A DNA stretch of 64,000 bases, taken from the NCBI GenBank assembly GCA_018812925.1, contig JAHJCU010000003.1, positions 1 to 64,000 of the forward strand, written 5' to 3'. The notes beneath the pieces are model-generated. The model was not told the origin of the DNA and made no database searches. It worked only from the letters and a program-made list of their open reading frames with translations. This document shows, piece by piece, positions 16,546 through 25,337 of this stretch; within the stretch, counting starts at the first letter, position 1; every line of letters begins with the position of its first letter. The translations under genes were made by a program, and so were the position numbers. The DNA comes from Candidatus Omnitrophota bacterium (GTDB taxonomy: Bacteria > CAIJMQ01).

Positions 16546-17631
16546 ATGTCATTCACTTTTGAATTCAGTATCTTGCCGAAAGTTAATCACGCAATTATAG
16601 AAATAGAAAGAGTAAGGGGTTTCTTAGACGCAGTCAAAGCCAAAAAAAATCGGCTGTTAGATATGCAAAATGAAGTTCTTATGCTTGAATCTCATTACTC
16701 TACGCATATTGAGGGAACGGAGCTGACTTTAAACGAGTCAAAAGATATATTAGAAGATATACCCGTTAAAGATGTAAATTCTGAAGATAAGCAAGAACTA
16801 CTTAACTACAGAGAAGCTTTGAAATTTATTTGTAAATACTTAAACACAAACACTCCCGTTACGGAACAACTAATCAAAGAAATTCATAGGATAACTGTAA
16901 AAGACGTAAGGAATAACCAAGCCGAGCCGGGGAATTATCGTAAAGTCCAAAATCATGTGGTGAACCTAAAAACACAGGAAATTATATATACTCCGCCGCC
17001 TTCTTCAGAAGTGCCGCGATTAATGAAAGAATTCGTAATGTGGCTTAATAAAAAGAAAGAATTTCTATCGCCTGTTTTTATTGCAGGCATAGCTCAGATC
17101 CAACTTGTTAACATTCATCCCTTTGTTGATGGCAACGGCAGAACTGCGCGACTGCTTGCTACCCTAATCCTTTATAAAAAAGGATATAATTTTAAACAGC
17201 TTTTCAGTATATCGGAATATTATGACAAAGATAGACCCGCCTACTATGAAGCCATTCGTTCTGTCAGCCAAAACGATATGGATTTGACCTTATGGCTTGA
17301 ATATTTTGTAAAAGGATTGCAATTTCAGATATCTAAAATTAGAGAAAAAGCCGAAAATATTATCCAATTGGAATTATTAATAGAGCAACTAAATTCTTGC
17401 AAACTCAACGACTGTCAAGAAAAAATTATCGGCTATATTTTCCTAAAAGAAAGTATTGACAACGAAAAATGTCAAAAACTGTGTTGCTTAACGAAGACAA
17501 ATTCTACTCGCAATCTAACTTATCTGGTTAAAGAAAATTTAATAGAAACGAAAGATCACGAAAATATATCTTCCTATCTTTTTTCTAATTTAGTGCTTGG
17601 AATAATAAAAAATATAAAGAAACACAGGTGA
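16546..17631 (+). CDS. Fic family protein (adenylyltransferase)
   Basis: Fic proteins usually transfer AMP to target hydroxyls. The catalytic motif HPFVDGNGRTAR is complete (about residues 197-208). The auto-inhibitory motif (S/T)xxxE(G/N) appears as STHIEG near residue 55, which marks a class II Fic with an N-terminal inhibitory helix and Fic_N-type region. The C-terminal 100 residues look like a winged-helix segment. It stands alone on the plus strand, converging with the fxsA-like gene. It has 361 residues. The target is unknown. Confidence 0.92.
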   Translation: MSFTFEFSILPKVNHAIIEIERVRGFLDAVKAKKNRLLDMQNEVLMLESHYSTHIEGTELTLNESKDILEDIPVKDVNSEDKQELLNYREALKFICKYLNTNTPVTEQLIKEIHRITVKDVRNNQAEPGNYRKVQNHVVNLKTQEIIYTPPPSSEVPRLMKEFVMWLNKKKEFLSPVFIAGIAQIQLVNIHPFVDGNGRTARLLATLILYKKGYNFKQLFSISEYYDKDRPAYYEAIRSVSQNDMDLTLWLEYFVKGLQFQISKIREKAENIIQLELLIEQLNSCKLNDCQEKIIGYIFLKESIDNEKCQKLCCLTKTNSTRNLTYLVKENLIETKDHENISSYLFSNLVLGIIKNIKKHR

Positions 17632-17647
17632 GAATTTTTTAAAAATC

Positions 17648-18055
17648 TTAATCGTTTGATTTAAATGAAGTTATCTTAATAACCTTGCCGTCATCCATTA
17701 TCTTTTGAATCTTTTTCTTAAGCTCTTTCTTTATAAATGCTCTGGTGACGGGGATAAGAGCTAAGAAGCCAACAGCATCAGTTAACAATCCGGGGGTAAG
17801 CAGTAGTATTCCTCCGCAAAGTATTATTACTCCGTCAATTATCTCTTCGCCGGGCATTATGCCGCCATTTACTTCTGTTTCTATTTTCTGGAGTGTTTTA
17901 AAACCTTGTTCTCTTGCAAGGAATGCGCCCAGCACTCCTGTTACTATTACAATTGTCAGAGTATAAATAACACCGATATGCTTGCCGATTTCTATTAATA
18001 GAGCAAGTTCTATAATCGGGATTAATGTAAAAAGCAGAATTAAATATCCTAACAT
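17648..18055 (-). CDS. fxsA: FxsA family membrane protein
   Basis: The 135-residue protein has the FxsA signature: two N-terminal hydrophobic segments with the acidic P-x-x-E sequence (LIPIIELALLIEIGKHIG), then TLTIVIVTGVLGAFLAREQG, and a LLLTPGLLTDAVGFLALIP segment. FxsA is an inner-membrane protein known in E. coli for relieving phage T7 exclusion by F; its general role is unclear. A GGAGGAG Shine-Dalgarno lies at 18064-18070. It diverges from the metallopeptidase gene. Confidence 0.9.
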   Translation of the reverse strand: MLGYLILLFTLIPIIELALLIEIGKHIGVIYTLTIVIVTGVLGAFLAREQGFKTLQKIETEVNGGIMPGEEIIDGVIILCGGILLLTPGLLTDAVGFLALIPVTRAFIKKELKKKIQKIMDDGKVIKITSFKSND

Positions 18056-18127
18056 TTGCCGTCTCCTCCTTTGGATTCTTTCTCATTATACTAAATAACA
18101 AGTGCGACATACCAAAACGCAATACTT

Positions 18128-18156
18128 CTGACAAAGAATGTAAAAGTGAGTATAAT
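18128..18156 (+). promoter_or_regulatory. Sigma-70-type promoter before the YgjP-like gene
   Basis: CTGACA (18128-18133) and TATAAT (18151-18156) are separated by exactly 17 bp. Transcription would begin near 18163, next to an ATG at 18164, so the gene may be leaderless or use the ATG at 18179. Confidence 0.65.
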
Positions 18157-18163
18157 CCTTTCA

Positions 18164-18904
18164 ATGCCCGACAAAAGAATGCTCTTCCCTGATTCTTTTT
18201 CTAAAATAAAAAACGGGGACGTTGCAATTAAGATAGACAAGATAATTCGTTCAAAGCGTAAAACTCTTGGATTGGAAATTGCGCATGATGCTTCTTTAAT
18301 CGTTCGGGTGCCACATAACGTTTCTTTGAATGATATTCAAAAGGTGGTATTTGAAAAAAGGGATTGGATAGCAAATAAGCAGAGGTTTATAAGAGAAAGG
18401 CGTCTTAAAGCATTTCCCAAAAAATTTCTAGATATAGAAGAATTCTTTTATTTGGGTGAAAGTTATCCTCTTGTGATTTTAGAGAATGCCCAAAGTCCGC
18501 TTTTGTTTGATAGAGAATTTCAGCTGAGAAGAGAAAATCTTTTATCGGCAAAGCGTTTGTTTGTAGATTGGTATAAGAAACAGGCGTCTTTAAAAATAAA
18601 AGAAAGATTGGATTTTTATTCGGATTTATTGGGATATGAGTATAATAAGTTCGGCATATCTAATGCCAAGAGGCGCTGGGGTTCTTGCAACGGCAAGGGG
18701 AATATTTATGTTAATTGGAGATTAATTATGGCGCCTTTGGACGTTATAGATTATGTTGTTGCACATGAATTAACGCATTTGGCACATAGAAATCATTCCA
18801 GAAAGTTTTGGAACAGGATGGAAATAATCCAGAGCGATTATAAACAGAGAAGAAAATGGTTAAAAGAAAATGGACACTTGTTAATGATAGATAATTGTTG
18901 TTAA
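18164..18904 (+). CDS. YgjP/DUF45-type metal-dependent hydrolase
   Basis: The protein belongs to the WLM/YgjP-like metallopeptidase group. Residues near 200 show VVAHELTHLAHRNHSRKFW, an HExxH zinc motif followed by a third histidine. Upstream, KRRWGSCNGKGNIYVNWRL is the family's RWGSC signature. It has 246 residues if it starts at 18164; a promoter -10 box ends only 8 bp upstream, so 18179 (MLFPDSF) is a possible alternative. Substrates are unknown. Confidence 0.88.
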   Translation: MPDKRMLFPDSFSKIKNGDVAIKIDKIIRSKRKTLGLEIAHDASLIVRVPHNVSLNDIQKVVFEKRDWIANKQRFIRERRLKAFPKKFLDIEEFFYLGESYPLVILENAQSPLLFDREFQLRRENLLSAKRLFVDWYKKQASLKIKERLDFYSDLLGYEYNKFGISNAKRRWGSCNGKGNIYVNWRLIMAPLDVIDYVVAHELTHLAHRNHSRKFWNRMEIIQSDYKQRRKWLKENGHLLMIDNCC

Positions 18905-18943
18905 ATAAGATATATTAGATAATAACGAAAGGAGGGATGAGAT

Positions 18944-19318
18944 ATGGGATGGTTATTGATGATTATTAAAGCGCTGGGTGTGATTATGGCTGTTGTTGGA
19001 GTGTTGTTTAGTGCGATACCGGAAAAATTGATTAAGTTTATACCTTTATTTAAAGTGACTAAGCGAATCCGCATTGTCGGTATTGTAAGGTTGGGGATTG
19101 CTGTTATTTTTTTACTTGCTGCATCAGGGAGCAGATGGCCTATTGTTATAGCAGTCTTGGGTATTATTACTCTTATAAGCGGTGTTCTTGCTCTTACGCT
19201 CAAGGTGAAGCATATAAAGACGTTTATTGATTGGATTGAGGCTAGAAATGAAATGTTTGTCCGTATTATGGGCGGAGTCGTTGTGCTGATTGGATTGCTG
19301 ATTATTTTTGCGGCGTAA
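18944..19318 (+). CDS. Small integral membrane protein, unknown
   Basis: This 124-residue protein is almost entirely hydrophobic, with about four predicted transmembrane segments (residues 4-24, 46-62, 67-88, 105-123) and short basic loops (KVTKRIRIV, KVKHIKTFID). I do not recognise the family. A strong GGAGGGATGAG Shine-Dalgarno precedes the ATG. It lies between a metallopeptidase and a DUF2062 gene on the same strand, probably one transcript. Confidence 0.75.
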   Translation: MGWLLMIIKALGVIMAVVGVLFSAIPEKLIKFIPLFKVTKRIRIVGIVRLGIAVIFLLAASGSRWPIVIAVLGIITLISGVLALTLKVKHIKTFIDWIEARNEMFVRIMGGVVVLIGLLIIFAA

Positions 19319-19371
19319 TAAAAACAAACAAAAAATACGCGTAGAGTTTTGTTAAGACAAGAATCTGATGT

Positions 19372-19815
19372 ATGGCAAATAAAAAAGCAAGAGACCTTTT
19401 TGAAAAACTTAAGAAAGAAACATTTTCGCGTAAAAGTCCTCACGAGATATCTCTTGGGATAGGGTTTGGCGTCTTTTTGGGAGTGTTGCCGCTACAGGGT
19501 TTTAAAACGGCAATTGTCGCGCTTATAGGTGTTTTGTATAAAAAAATAAATCTTATAGCGATATTTACGGCAAGTACCGTTTTTTCTTTTATCCCGGTAG
19601 TTCCTTTTGTGTATTTTTTTGATTATTGGGTAGGGGCTAAAATTTTAAGTATACCGGTAATTTTTACGATGGAATTTTTTAAACATTTCAATGTTAAAAT
19701 ACTGGGTAGCGCTGTAGGAGCTTTGTTTTTGGGTGGGGCAGTTGTTGGGATAACATTTGGAATCCTTTCTTATTTTTTATCGTTTTATATTATTAAACTG
19801 AAACAGAGTAGGTGA
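19372..19815 (+). CDS. DUF2062 domain membrane protein
   Basis: The 147-residue protein matches DUF2062. A short amphipathic N-terminus leads to SPHEISLGIGFGVFLGVLPLQG, a hallmark S/T-P-x-x-(I/L)-A-x-G-x-x-x-G-x-F-x-G-x-x-P, followed by two or three further hydrophobic segments. DUF2062 proteins are inner-membrane proteins of unknown function. Its stop overlaps the next gene's region. Confidence 0.85.
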   Translation: MANKKARDLFEKLKKETFSRKSPHEISLGIGFGVFLGVLPLQGFKTAIVALIGVLYKKINLIAIFTASTVFSFIPVVPFVYFFDYWVGAKILSIPVIFTMEFFKHFNVKILGSAVGALFLGGAVVGITFGILSYFLSFYIIKLKQSR

Positions 19816-19826
19816 GGTGTTTTAAA

Positions 19827-20285
19827 TTGCATATAAAACGAACTTTGAAAAAAATTGTTTCAGGTGGACAAACGGGTGTTGACAGAGCAGCACTTGATGT
19901 CGCTTTGAAGTGCAAGATTGTTTGCGGCGGATGGTGTCCTAATGGGCGTATTGCAGAAGATGGGATTATACCCAAACGTTATCCTTTAAAAGAAACGGAA
20001 TCTTCAGATTATGAAATCAGGACTGAATGGAATGTAAAGGATTCCGACGGGACGCTTGTGTTAAATGAGGGTGAACTTACAGGCGGAACGGCTTTTACTG
20101 TTGAATGTGCGAAAAAACATAAAAAACCTTATCTTATTGTGGATTTGGATAATTGCAGTGCGAATGTATTAGATGCTTTTTGGAATTGGATTGAGAAAAA
20201 TAATATTAAAATTTTGAATATGGCAGGTCCAAGAGAAAGTAAATTACAGGGAATATATAAAATTGCGAAAAAGTTTTTGGAATGA
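19827..20285 (+). CDS. Putative molybdenum carrier / YpsA-type SLOG protein
   Basis: The N-terminal KKIVSGGQTGVDRAALD is the signature of the putative molybdenum carrier family (a Rossmann-like SLOG/TIGR00725-related fold), and GTLVLNEGELTGGTAFTVE is the second conserved strand-loop. It is 152 residues, normal for the family. A TTG start at 19827 is preferred because GAGGTG lies 8 bp upstream; a GTG at 19812 overlaps that Shine-Dalgarno. These proteins probably bind nucleotide-like ligands; the true function is unsettled. Confidence 0.82.
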   Translation: MHIKRTLKKIVSGGQTGVDRAALDVALKCKIVCGGWCPNGRIAEDGIIPKRYPLKETESSDYEIRTEWNVKDSDGTLVLNEGELTGGTAFTVECAKKHKKPYLIVDLDNCSANVLDAFWNWIEKNNIKILNMAGPRESKLQGIYKIAKKFLE

Positions 20286-20304
20286 CTGCTGTTTACTGTA
20301 TAAT
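20277..20304 (+). promoter_or_regulatory. Promoter candidate for the ABC transporter operon
   Basis: TTGGAA (20277-20282), a 16-bp spacer and a perfect TATAAT (20299-20304) lie about 60 bp upstream of the transporter start. The -35 box overlaps the end of the previous gene. Confidence 0.5.
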
Positions 20305-20363
20305 GAAAAAGTTGAGCAAATGTAAGACTTTCTAATGAATTTTTACGACAATTTTTTAAAATT

Positions 20364-21815
20364 ATGATTTCAAATAAACCTATTTTTTTCAAACCAATAA
20401 AACTTCTCTTTTTATTTTTTCTCTTTTTCGGGGTTTTTTCTCCGATGCAAGCCGAACAAAAGGAATCTTTCACCATTGCTTTGACGGGAAAATACCCGCC
20501 GTTTAGTTTTTATTCCCAAGAAGGAGAGTTAGTTGGTTTTGATGTAGATGTTGCCGAAAAAATAGCGCAATATTTGGATAGGGACTTAAATATTGTTACC
20601 ACTGAATGGGACGGGATTTTAGCCGGGCTGCTTTCAGGAAGATATGATGCTATTATCGGCTCCATGGCAATCACTCTGGAACGCGAAGCGAGTGTAAATT
20701 TTTCTCATCCGTATTATATTTCCGGCGCGCAGCTTTTTATCCATGAAGAAGATAAAAATGAAATAGATAACATCGAACACCTAAACGCTCAAAATGTCGG
20801 GGTAGGGCTTGGAGAAACTTATCAGCATTATCTGGAAAACAACCATCCTGAAATTAACACTGTTACTTATAAAAGTACGGTGGATATATTCCTGGATATG
20901 CAAAACAGGCGTATTAAAGGTTTTGTTACTGACCGGTTGGTTGGCCTTTATCAGATAAAACAATCCGATGCTCCGTTTATTTCTGCAGGTCCGCTTTTAT
21001 ATGAAGAGCGCATGGCAATACCGGTTGTAAAAGAAAGAGATGCTTTACTGACAAAAATAAATAATGCCTTGATTGCCATGGAGGGGAAAGGCGAACTTGC
21101 GCAGATACAAGAAAAATGGTTTGGAACTCAAGCAGAGCCGATAGCGAAACAAACAGCAATGGAAAACATAATAGTTGCTAAAAAGTTATTGCGTGGATTT
21201 GGGATAACTTTATTTGTTGCCTTTTTTTCAATAGTTACAGGGTTTTTGCTAGCTATTCCGTTCGGGCTTTTACTCAACAATAAAAAGTTTTATCCTTTAC
21301 ATTTTACTGCGCGCACATTCAACGATTTTATAAGAGGGACACCTCTTTTGATTCAGCTGTTTTTTGTTTATTTCGGCGCGCCGCAAATAGGAATTTTCTT
21401 TACTCCTATCCAGGCGGCAATATTTACTTTAACTATAAACGCTTCTGCCTATATGGCGGAAGTTATTCGTTCTGGGCTTATGGCTGTCAGCCCGGGACAA
21501 AAACTGGCCGGCAAAGCCTTGGGGTTGACAAATGTCGGTGTATTTACCTATATCATTTGGCCGCAAGCATTTCGTATTGCTCTTCCGCCTCTTATGAATA
21601 CGGTTGTGGCCTTAATGAAAGACACTGCTTTGGTTTCTCTGATTGCAGTGGCAGAGGTTATACGCGAGGCGCAGTCAATAATAAGTGTTACTTATAATCC
21701 TATGAAGTATTATTTTATAGTTGCGGTAATGTTTTTTGTAGTTACATTTCCTTTGATGAAGTTGGCCGGTAAAATAGAAGCTAAGATAAAGAAAAGAGGG
21801 TTTACTAATGCTTAA
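20364..21815 (+). CDS. Amino-acid ABC transporter, substrate-binding protein fused to permease
   Basis: Residues 1-30 form a signal sequence ending near MQAEQ. Residues 35-255 are a family-3 periplasmic binding domain (YPPFSFYSQEGELVGFDVDV, then SMAITLEREASVNFSHPYY). Residues 270-480 are a His/Glu/Gln/Arg-type permease with the EAA-like loop GQKLAGKALGLTNVGVFTYI. The binding and channel domains are usually separate genes; single-chain fusions occur in Gram-positives and some other phyla. It overlaps the ATPase gene by 8 bp. The likely substrate is glutamine or another polar amino acid. Confidence 0.93.
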   Translation: MISNKPIFFKPIKLLFLFFLFFGVFSPMQAEQKESFTIALTGKYPPFSFYSQEGELVGFDVDVAEKIAQYLDRDLNIVTTEWDGILAGLLSGRYDAIIGSMAITLEREASVNFSHPYYISGAQLFIHEEDKNEIDNIEHLNAQNVGVGLGETYQHYLENNHPEINTVTYKSTVDIFLDMQNRRIKGFVTDRLVGLYQIKQSDAPFISAGPLLYEERMAIPVVKERDALLTKINNALIAMEGKGELAQIQEKWFGTQAEPIAKQTAMENIIVAKKLLRGFGITLFVAFFSIVTGFLLAIPFGLLLNNKKFYPLHFTARTFNDFIRGTPLLIQLFFVYFGAPQIGIFFTPIQAAIFTLTINASAYMAEVIRSGLMAVSPGQKLAGKALGLTNVGVFTYIIWPQAFRIALPPLMNTVVALMKDTALVSLIAVAEVIREAQSIISVTYNPMKYYFIVAVMFFVVTFPLMKLAGKIEAKIKKRGFTNA

Positions 21816-22536
21816 GATAAAAAACTTAACTTATACTTATCCGGAAGGGGCAACTGCTTTAAAGGATGTTACAATGGAATTGCCGAAAGAACATATCTTA
21901 GCAATACTGGGACGGAGCGGTTCGGGGAAAACCACTTTACTGAAATGCATAGGTAAATTTCTGAAGCCCCAATCGGGAGATATAATCTTAAACGATGAAA
22001 GTATTTTTGGTATCCCGCGGGAGAAGCTAAGACGTTCAATAGGAATAGTTTTTCAGGAGCTTTATTTGTTTCCGCATCTAACAATTTTGGAAAATATGAT
22101 ATTGGCTCCGGTGAGAGTGCTTAAAAAAGATAAGGAGATAGTAAGTAAGGAAGCTGAAGATATTTTGGCTAAGCTCGGCATAAAAGATTTGTGTGACAGA
22201 TACCCTTCTCAAATAAGCGGAGGACAAGCTCAGAGAGCGGCAATAGCGCGAGCTTTAATTATGAAACCCCAATATGTGCTTTTGGATGAGCCGACTTCCG
22301 CCTTGGATTTGAATACGACAGAGGAATTCGGTAAATGGTTACTGGAACTAAAGGCGAAAACAACTTTTGTTATTGTAACTCATGATGTTTTGTTTACGCA
22401 GAATATAGCTAATTTCGGTTTTTTATTTTCAAAAGGAAAAGTGCAAGCTCAAGGAACCATGGAACATATTGTAGAGACATTGAAACGCAAGAAACACACA
22501 GGCAACGACTTACCTCTGCGCAGTAATAAGCATTGA
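21808..22536 (+). CDS. Amino-acid ABC transporter ATP-binding protein
   Basis: This is the cytoplasmic ATPase partner of the fused transporter. Walker A GRSGSGKTT (residues 34-42), the Q-loop in VFQELYLFP, the signature SGGQAQRAAIARAL and Walker B YVLLDEPTSALD, followed by a switch histidine (IVTHDV), are all intact. It has 242 residues, typical of the GlnQ/ArtP group. Its start lies within the last codons of the permease gene, indicating coupled translation. Confidence 0.95.
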   Translation: MLKIKNLTYTYPEGATALKDVTMELPKEHILAILGRSGSGKTTLLKCIGKFLKPQSGDIILNDESIFGIPREKLRRSIGIVFQELYLFPHLTILENMILAPVRVLKKDKEIVSKEAEDILAKLGIKDLCDRYPSQISGGQAQRAAIARALIMKPQYVLLDEPTSALDLNTTEEFGKWLLELKAKTTFVIVTHDVLFTQNIANFGFLFSKGKVQAQGTMEHIVETLKRKKHTGNDLPLRSNKH

Positions 22537-22552
22537 AAATCCGAATACTATT

Positions 22553-22996
22553 CTATTCCCAAACAACTTTCACCTGAAGCCGCTGTCTTCCCCAATCTAA
22601 TGCTTGTTGGTGTGATGAGAAAAATATATCGATGTGGTTTCCCTTAATATCACCGCCTACATCGTGGACAACGCCCCAACCATAACCCGGAATATACATA
22701 TGAGTTCCGAAAGGATACATTGAAGTATCTGCGGCAATTGTTCCTTTTTTTGCTTTTGTTCCGTCAGCTGTTATCCCTACTTTTTTTACTTTCCCTTTTA
22801 AGGGCCCGCTAGTGTAAATGGGTATTCCGAAAAATCCTCTCCTATAGCCGCAACATTCACCGCAGGGACAATACGCGGTAACTGTCATTGCAATTGTAGC
22901 TTGTCTACTTCCCTTTATTGGAGGACGCGATCCGGAAACGCAACCGGCTAATAATAGAAGACCTGCTAATGATATAAATAATAGTATATTTTTCAT
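22553..22996 (-). CDS. 3D-domain lipoprotein (putative murein-active)
   Basis: The N-terminus is a lipoprotein signal with lipobox LLAGC (Cys at residue 19). Residues 65-147 form a 3D domain: TIAADTSMYPFGTHMYIPGY, then VVHDVGGDIKGNHIDIFF, with the three characteristic aspartates. The cysteine-rich YCPCGECCG precedes it, as in many bacterial 3D proteins related to MltA/Rpf folds. It is likely an envelope-anchored peptidoglycan-cleaving or -binding protein. ATG 22996 is preferred over a TTG two codons upstream. Confidence 0.88.
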   Translation of the reverse strand: MKNILLFISLAGLLLLAGCVSGSRPPIKGSRQATIAMTVTAYCPCGECCGYRRGFFGIPIYTSGPLKGKVKKVGITADGTKAKKGTIAADTSMYPFGTHMYIPGYGWGVVHDVGGDIKGNHIDIFFSSHQQALDWGRQRLQVKVVWE

Positions 22997-23016
22997 AATC
23001 AATGCTAAGGATTAAA

Positions 23017-23088
23017 TCGTAAGTTTTAGCTTACGTAATTAGTAATCCGTAAACTGTAATTCGTAATTTTTAAATTACCATTTACGGG
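23017..23088. repeat. GTAATTCGTAAT-family filler repeat
   Basis: This AT-rich segment is made of degenerate units such as GTAATTCGTAAT and GTAATCCGTAAAC, with internal inverted repeats (CGTAAG/CTTACG; GTAATTTTTAAATTAC). Close relatives lie at 53223-53302 and 57625-57693. It overlaps the last codons of uvrB. Confidence 0.6.
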
Positions 23089-25076
23089 TTATGAATCTTC
23101 TTTTTCATTGTTTCCCTCATTCTTTTTATTTCGTCCCTTATTATAGCGGCCTTTTCGAATTCCAGCTCTTTGGCGGATTTAAGCATTTCAGTTTCAAGTT
23201 CTGCGATTAAAGATTCGTCTTCAATAGTATATCTTATCCCTTTTTCTCTTACCAAAGAAATAAGATGCAAACTTTCTGTCTTTGTTTTTATCTCTCTCTT
23301 GAGCAAGTCAACGATTTCTTTCTTTATTGTTTTGGGCGTGATGTTGTTTTTGCGGTTATAATCCATTTGCAGTTTTCTTCTTCTTACAGTCTCATAGATA
23401 GCTCTTTTCATGGAATTGGTTATTTCATCGGCATACATCACTACTTCGCCTCCCACATTCCTTGCGCATCGGCCCATCACTTGGATTAGTGATGTTTCAG
23501 ACCTAAAGAGACCTTCTTTGTCGGCATCAAGAATCGCAACCAGCGAGACTTCGGGCAAATCAAGACCCTCTCTTAAAAGATTTATTCCTACAAGACAGTC
23601 AAAGTCGCCTTTTCTTAAACCGCTTAATATTTCAACTCTTTCTATTGTCTCTATTTCCGAGTGGAGATATCTTACTTTTACACCCTTCTCAGAAAGATAT
23701 TCCGCCAATTCTTCTGACATTCTTTTAGTGAGCGTCGTAACAAGAATTCTTTCATGTTTTTCTGCCCTCTTTCTTATTCTTTCAAGTAAATCATCTATCT
23801 GGTGTTCAGTTGGTTTTATAGTAATTTTCGGATCTACTAAACCGGTAGGTCTTATAATTTGCTCAACGACTTGTTTACTTCTGTTCAGTTCAAACGGCGA
23901 AGGTGTTGCCGATAAAAAAATTGTCTTATTCATTATCTTTTCAAATTCTTCAAACCTCAATGGCCTGTTATCTAAGGCCGAAGGCAGACGGAAACCGTAT
24001 TCTACAAGTGTTTCCTTGCGGGCTCTATCTCCGTTATACATCCCACGAATTTGGGGAACTGTAACGTGTGACTCGTCTATTATCAAAAGAAAATCCTTAG
24101 GAAAATAGTCAATTAAAGTATAAGGTTTCCCCCCGGGTTTTCTTAAAGAAAGATGCCGTGAATAGTTTTCTATTCCCTGACAATGCCCTAATTCCTGAAG
24201 CATCTCCATATCATAGTTCGTGCGTGTTTCGAGCCGCTGGGCTTCAAGAAGTTTATGTTGTTTGTTTAGGTCAGCAAGACGGGTTTTAAGTTCCATTTTT
24301 ATTGTTTTGATTGCAGTATTCAAATTGTCCTGACTGGCAACAAAATGCTTGGCCGGATAGAGCATTATCTTATTTATTTCTCTGACAGTATGATTTGTTA
24401 AATGGTTGATTTCTTTCATTCTTTCAATCTTATCACCCCACATTTCGAGCTTTAAAGCGGTTTCTTCATAGGCGGGGAAAACTTCGAGCGTATCGCCTCG
24501 CACCCTGAATGTTCCTCTCTTGAAATTTATATCGTTTCTTTCGTATTGCATTTGAATAAGCCGTTCAAGTATATGTTCGCGTTTGTATTTCTTATTTTTC
24601 TCTAATACCAGCGCCATGTTTTGCCATTCTTCAGGCGAGCCAAGCCCGTAAATACAGGAGACACTGGCAACGATAATCACATCGTCTCTTGAGAATAGGC
24701 TTGAAGTCGCTTTCAATCTCAACCTGTCAATATCCTCATTTATAGAGGAGTCTTTTTCGATATATAAATCTTTCATCGGGAGATATGCTTCGGGCTGATA
24801 ATAATCATAATAACTGACGAAATATTCAACGGCATTATTGGGAAAGAACTGTTTGAATTCGGAGTAGAGTTGCGCTGCCAATGTTTTGTTATGGGAAATT
24901 ACAAGCGTAGGTTTATTTATGTTGGCTATGACGTTGGCGATAGTGAATGTTTTCCCCGAACCTGTGACTCCAAGAAGTGTCTGCTCCTTATAACCGCGTT
25001 TCAAACCGTCAGTTAATTTTTCGATGGCTTTCGGTTGGTCGCCTTTGGGTTTGTATGGAGAAATTAGGTTAAACAT
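23082..25076 (-). CDS. uvrB: Excinuclease ABC subunit B
   Basis: UvrB is the damage-verifying helicase-like subunit of nucleotide excision repair. The 664-residue protein has Walker [12 protein letters not shown] (about residues 35-45), the beta-hairpin region [12 protein letters not shown], the [18 protein letters not shown] box, helicase motifs through [20 protein letters not shown] and QVMGRCARN, and a C-terminal UvrB/C domain ([19 protein letters not shown]). All family parts are in order. Its 3' end touches a filler repeat. Confidence 0.98.
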   Translation of the reverse strand: MFNLISPYKPKGDQPKAIEKLTDGLKRGYKEQTLLGVTGSGKTFTIANVIANINKPTLVISHNKTLAAQLYSEFKQFFPNNAVEYFVSYYDYYQPEAYLPMKDLYIEKDSSINEDIDRLRLKATSSLFSRDDVIIVASVSCIYGLGSPEEWQNMALVLEKNKKYKREHILERLIQMQYERNDINFKRGTFRVRGDTLEVFPAYEETALKLEMWGDKIERMKEINHLTNHTVREINKIMLYPAKHFVASQDNLNTAIKTIKMELKTRLADLNKQHKLLEAQRLETRTNYDMEMLQELGHCQGIENYSRHLSLRKPGGKPYTLIDYFPKDFLLIIDESHVTVPQIRGMYNGDRARKETLVEYGFRLPSALDNRPLRFEEFEKIMNKTIFLSATPSPFELNRSKQVVEQIIRPTGLVDPKITIKPTEHQIDDLLERIRKRAEKHERILVTTLTKRMSEELAEYLSEKGVKVRYLHSEIETIERVEILSGLRKGDFDCLVGINLLREGLDLPEVSLVAILDADKEGLFRSETSLIQVMGRCARNVGGEVVMYADEITNSMKRAIYETVRRRKLQMDYNRKNNITPKTIKKEIVDLLKREIKTKTESLHLISLVREKGIRYTIEDESLIAELETEMLKSAKELEFEKAAIIRDEIKRMRETMKKKIHNP

Positions 25077-25088
25077 AAGTAACTAATC

Positions 25089-25147
25089 GGTTTTCGGTGT
25101 TCGGTTTGCGGTTATCGTTAAAGATTGTTTACGAAAACCTAAAACCC
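25089..25147. repeat. GGTTTTCGGTGTT-family filler repeat, copy 1
   Basis: The segment contains GGTTTTCGGTGTTCGG and CGGTTATCGTTAAAGATT. The first word recurs at 26591-26603, and the second recurs as its reverse complement at 26621-26638. It lies upstream of uvrB on that gene's 5' side. Confidence 0.5.
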
Positions 25148-25151
25148 ACGT

Positions 25152-25183
25152 CCCCCTGTTACATTATGAAAGAATGTAGGGGG
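25152..25183. repeat. Repeated hairpin CCCCCT...AGGGGG, copy 1
   Basis: Arms CCCCCT plus ACATT (left) and AATGT plus AGGGGG (right) enclose a short loop. A near-identical hairpin lies at 53329-53357; the shared core TGTTACATT-TGAAAGAATG is readable in both, and both are followed by (G)ATAAC(C/T)G. Confidence 0.6.
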
Positions 25184-25253
25184 AGATAACCGTTTTCAGT
25201 ATTTGCGATAATCTATTCTACTGGTCTTCCGTATTCATTTCAAATTAGTGTGT

Positions 25254-25282
25254 TTGACAAAAGACTCATTCTAACCTACTAT
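25254..25282 (+). promoter_or_regulatory. Sigma-70-type promoter for the 25338 gene
   Basis: A perfect TTGACA (25254-25259), a 17-bp spacer and TACTAT (25277-25282) lie about 55 bp upstream of the start codon, making this one of the clearest promoters in the window. Confidence 0.7.
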
Positions 25283-25337
25283 TCTCTCAGGTTTAGTAAA
25301 ACAAATATAAGTTCTTTGTTTGGAAGGAGGTAGACGG

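Noticed and set aside
23410-24108. Long open frame opposite uvrB
   Set aside because: It is antisense to conserved helicase motifs of uvrB, with no Shine-Dalgarno or recognisable protein pattern.
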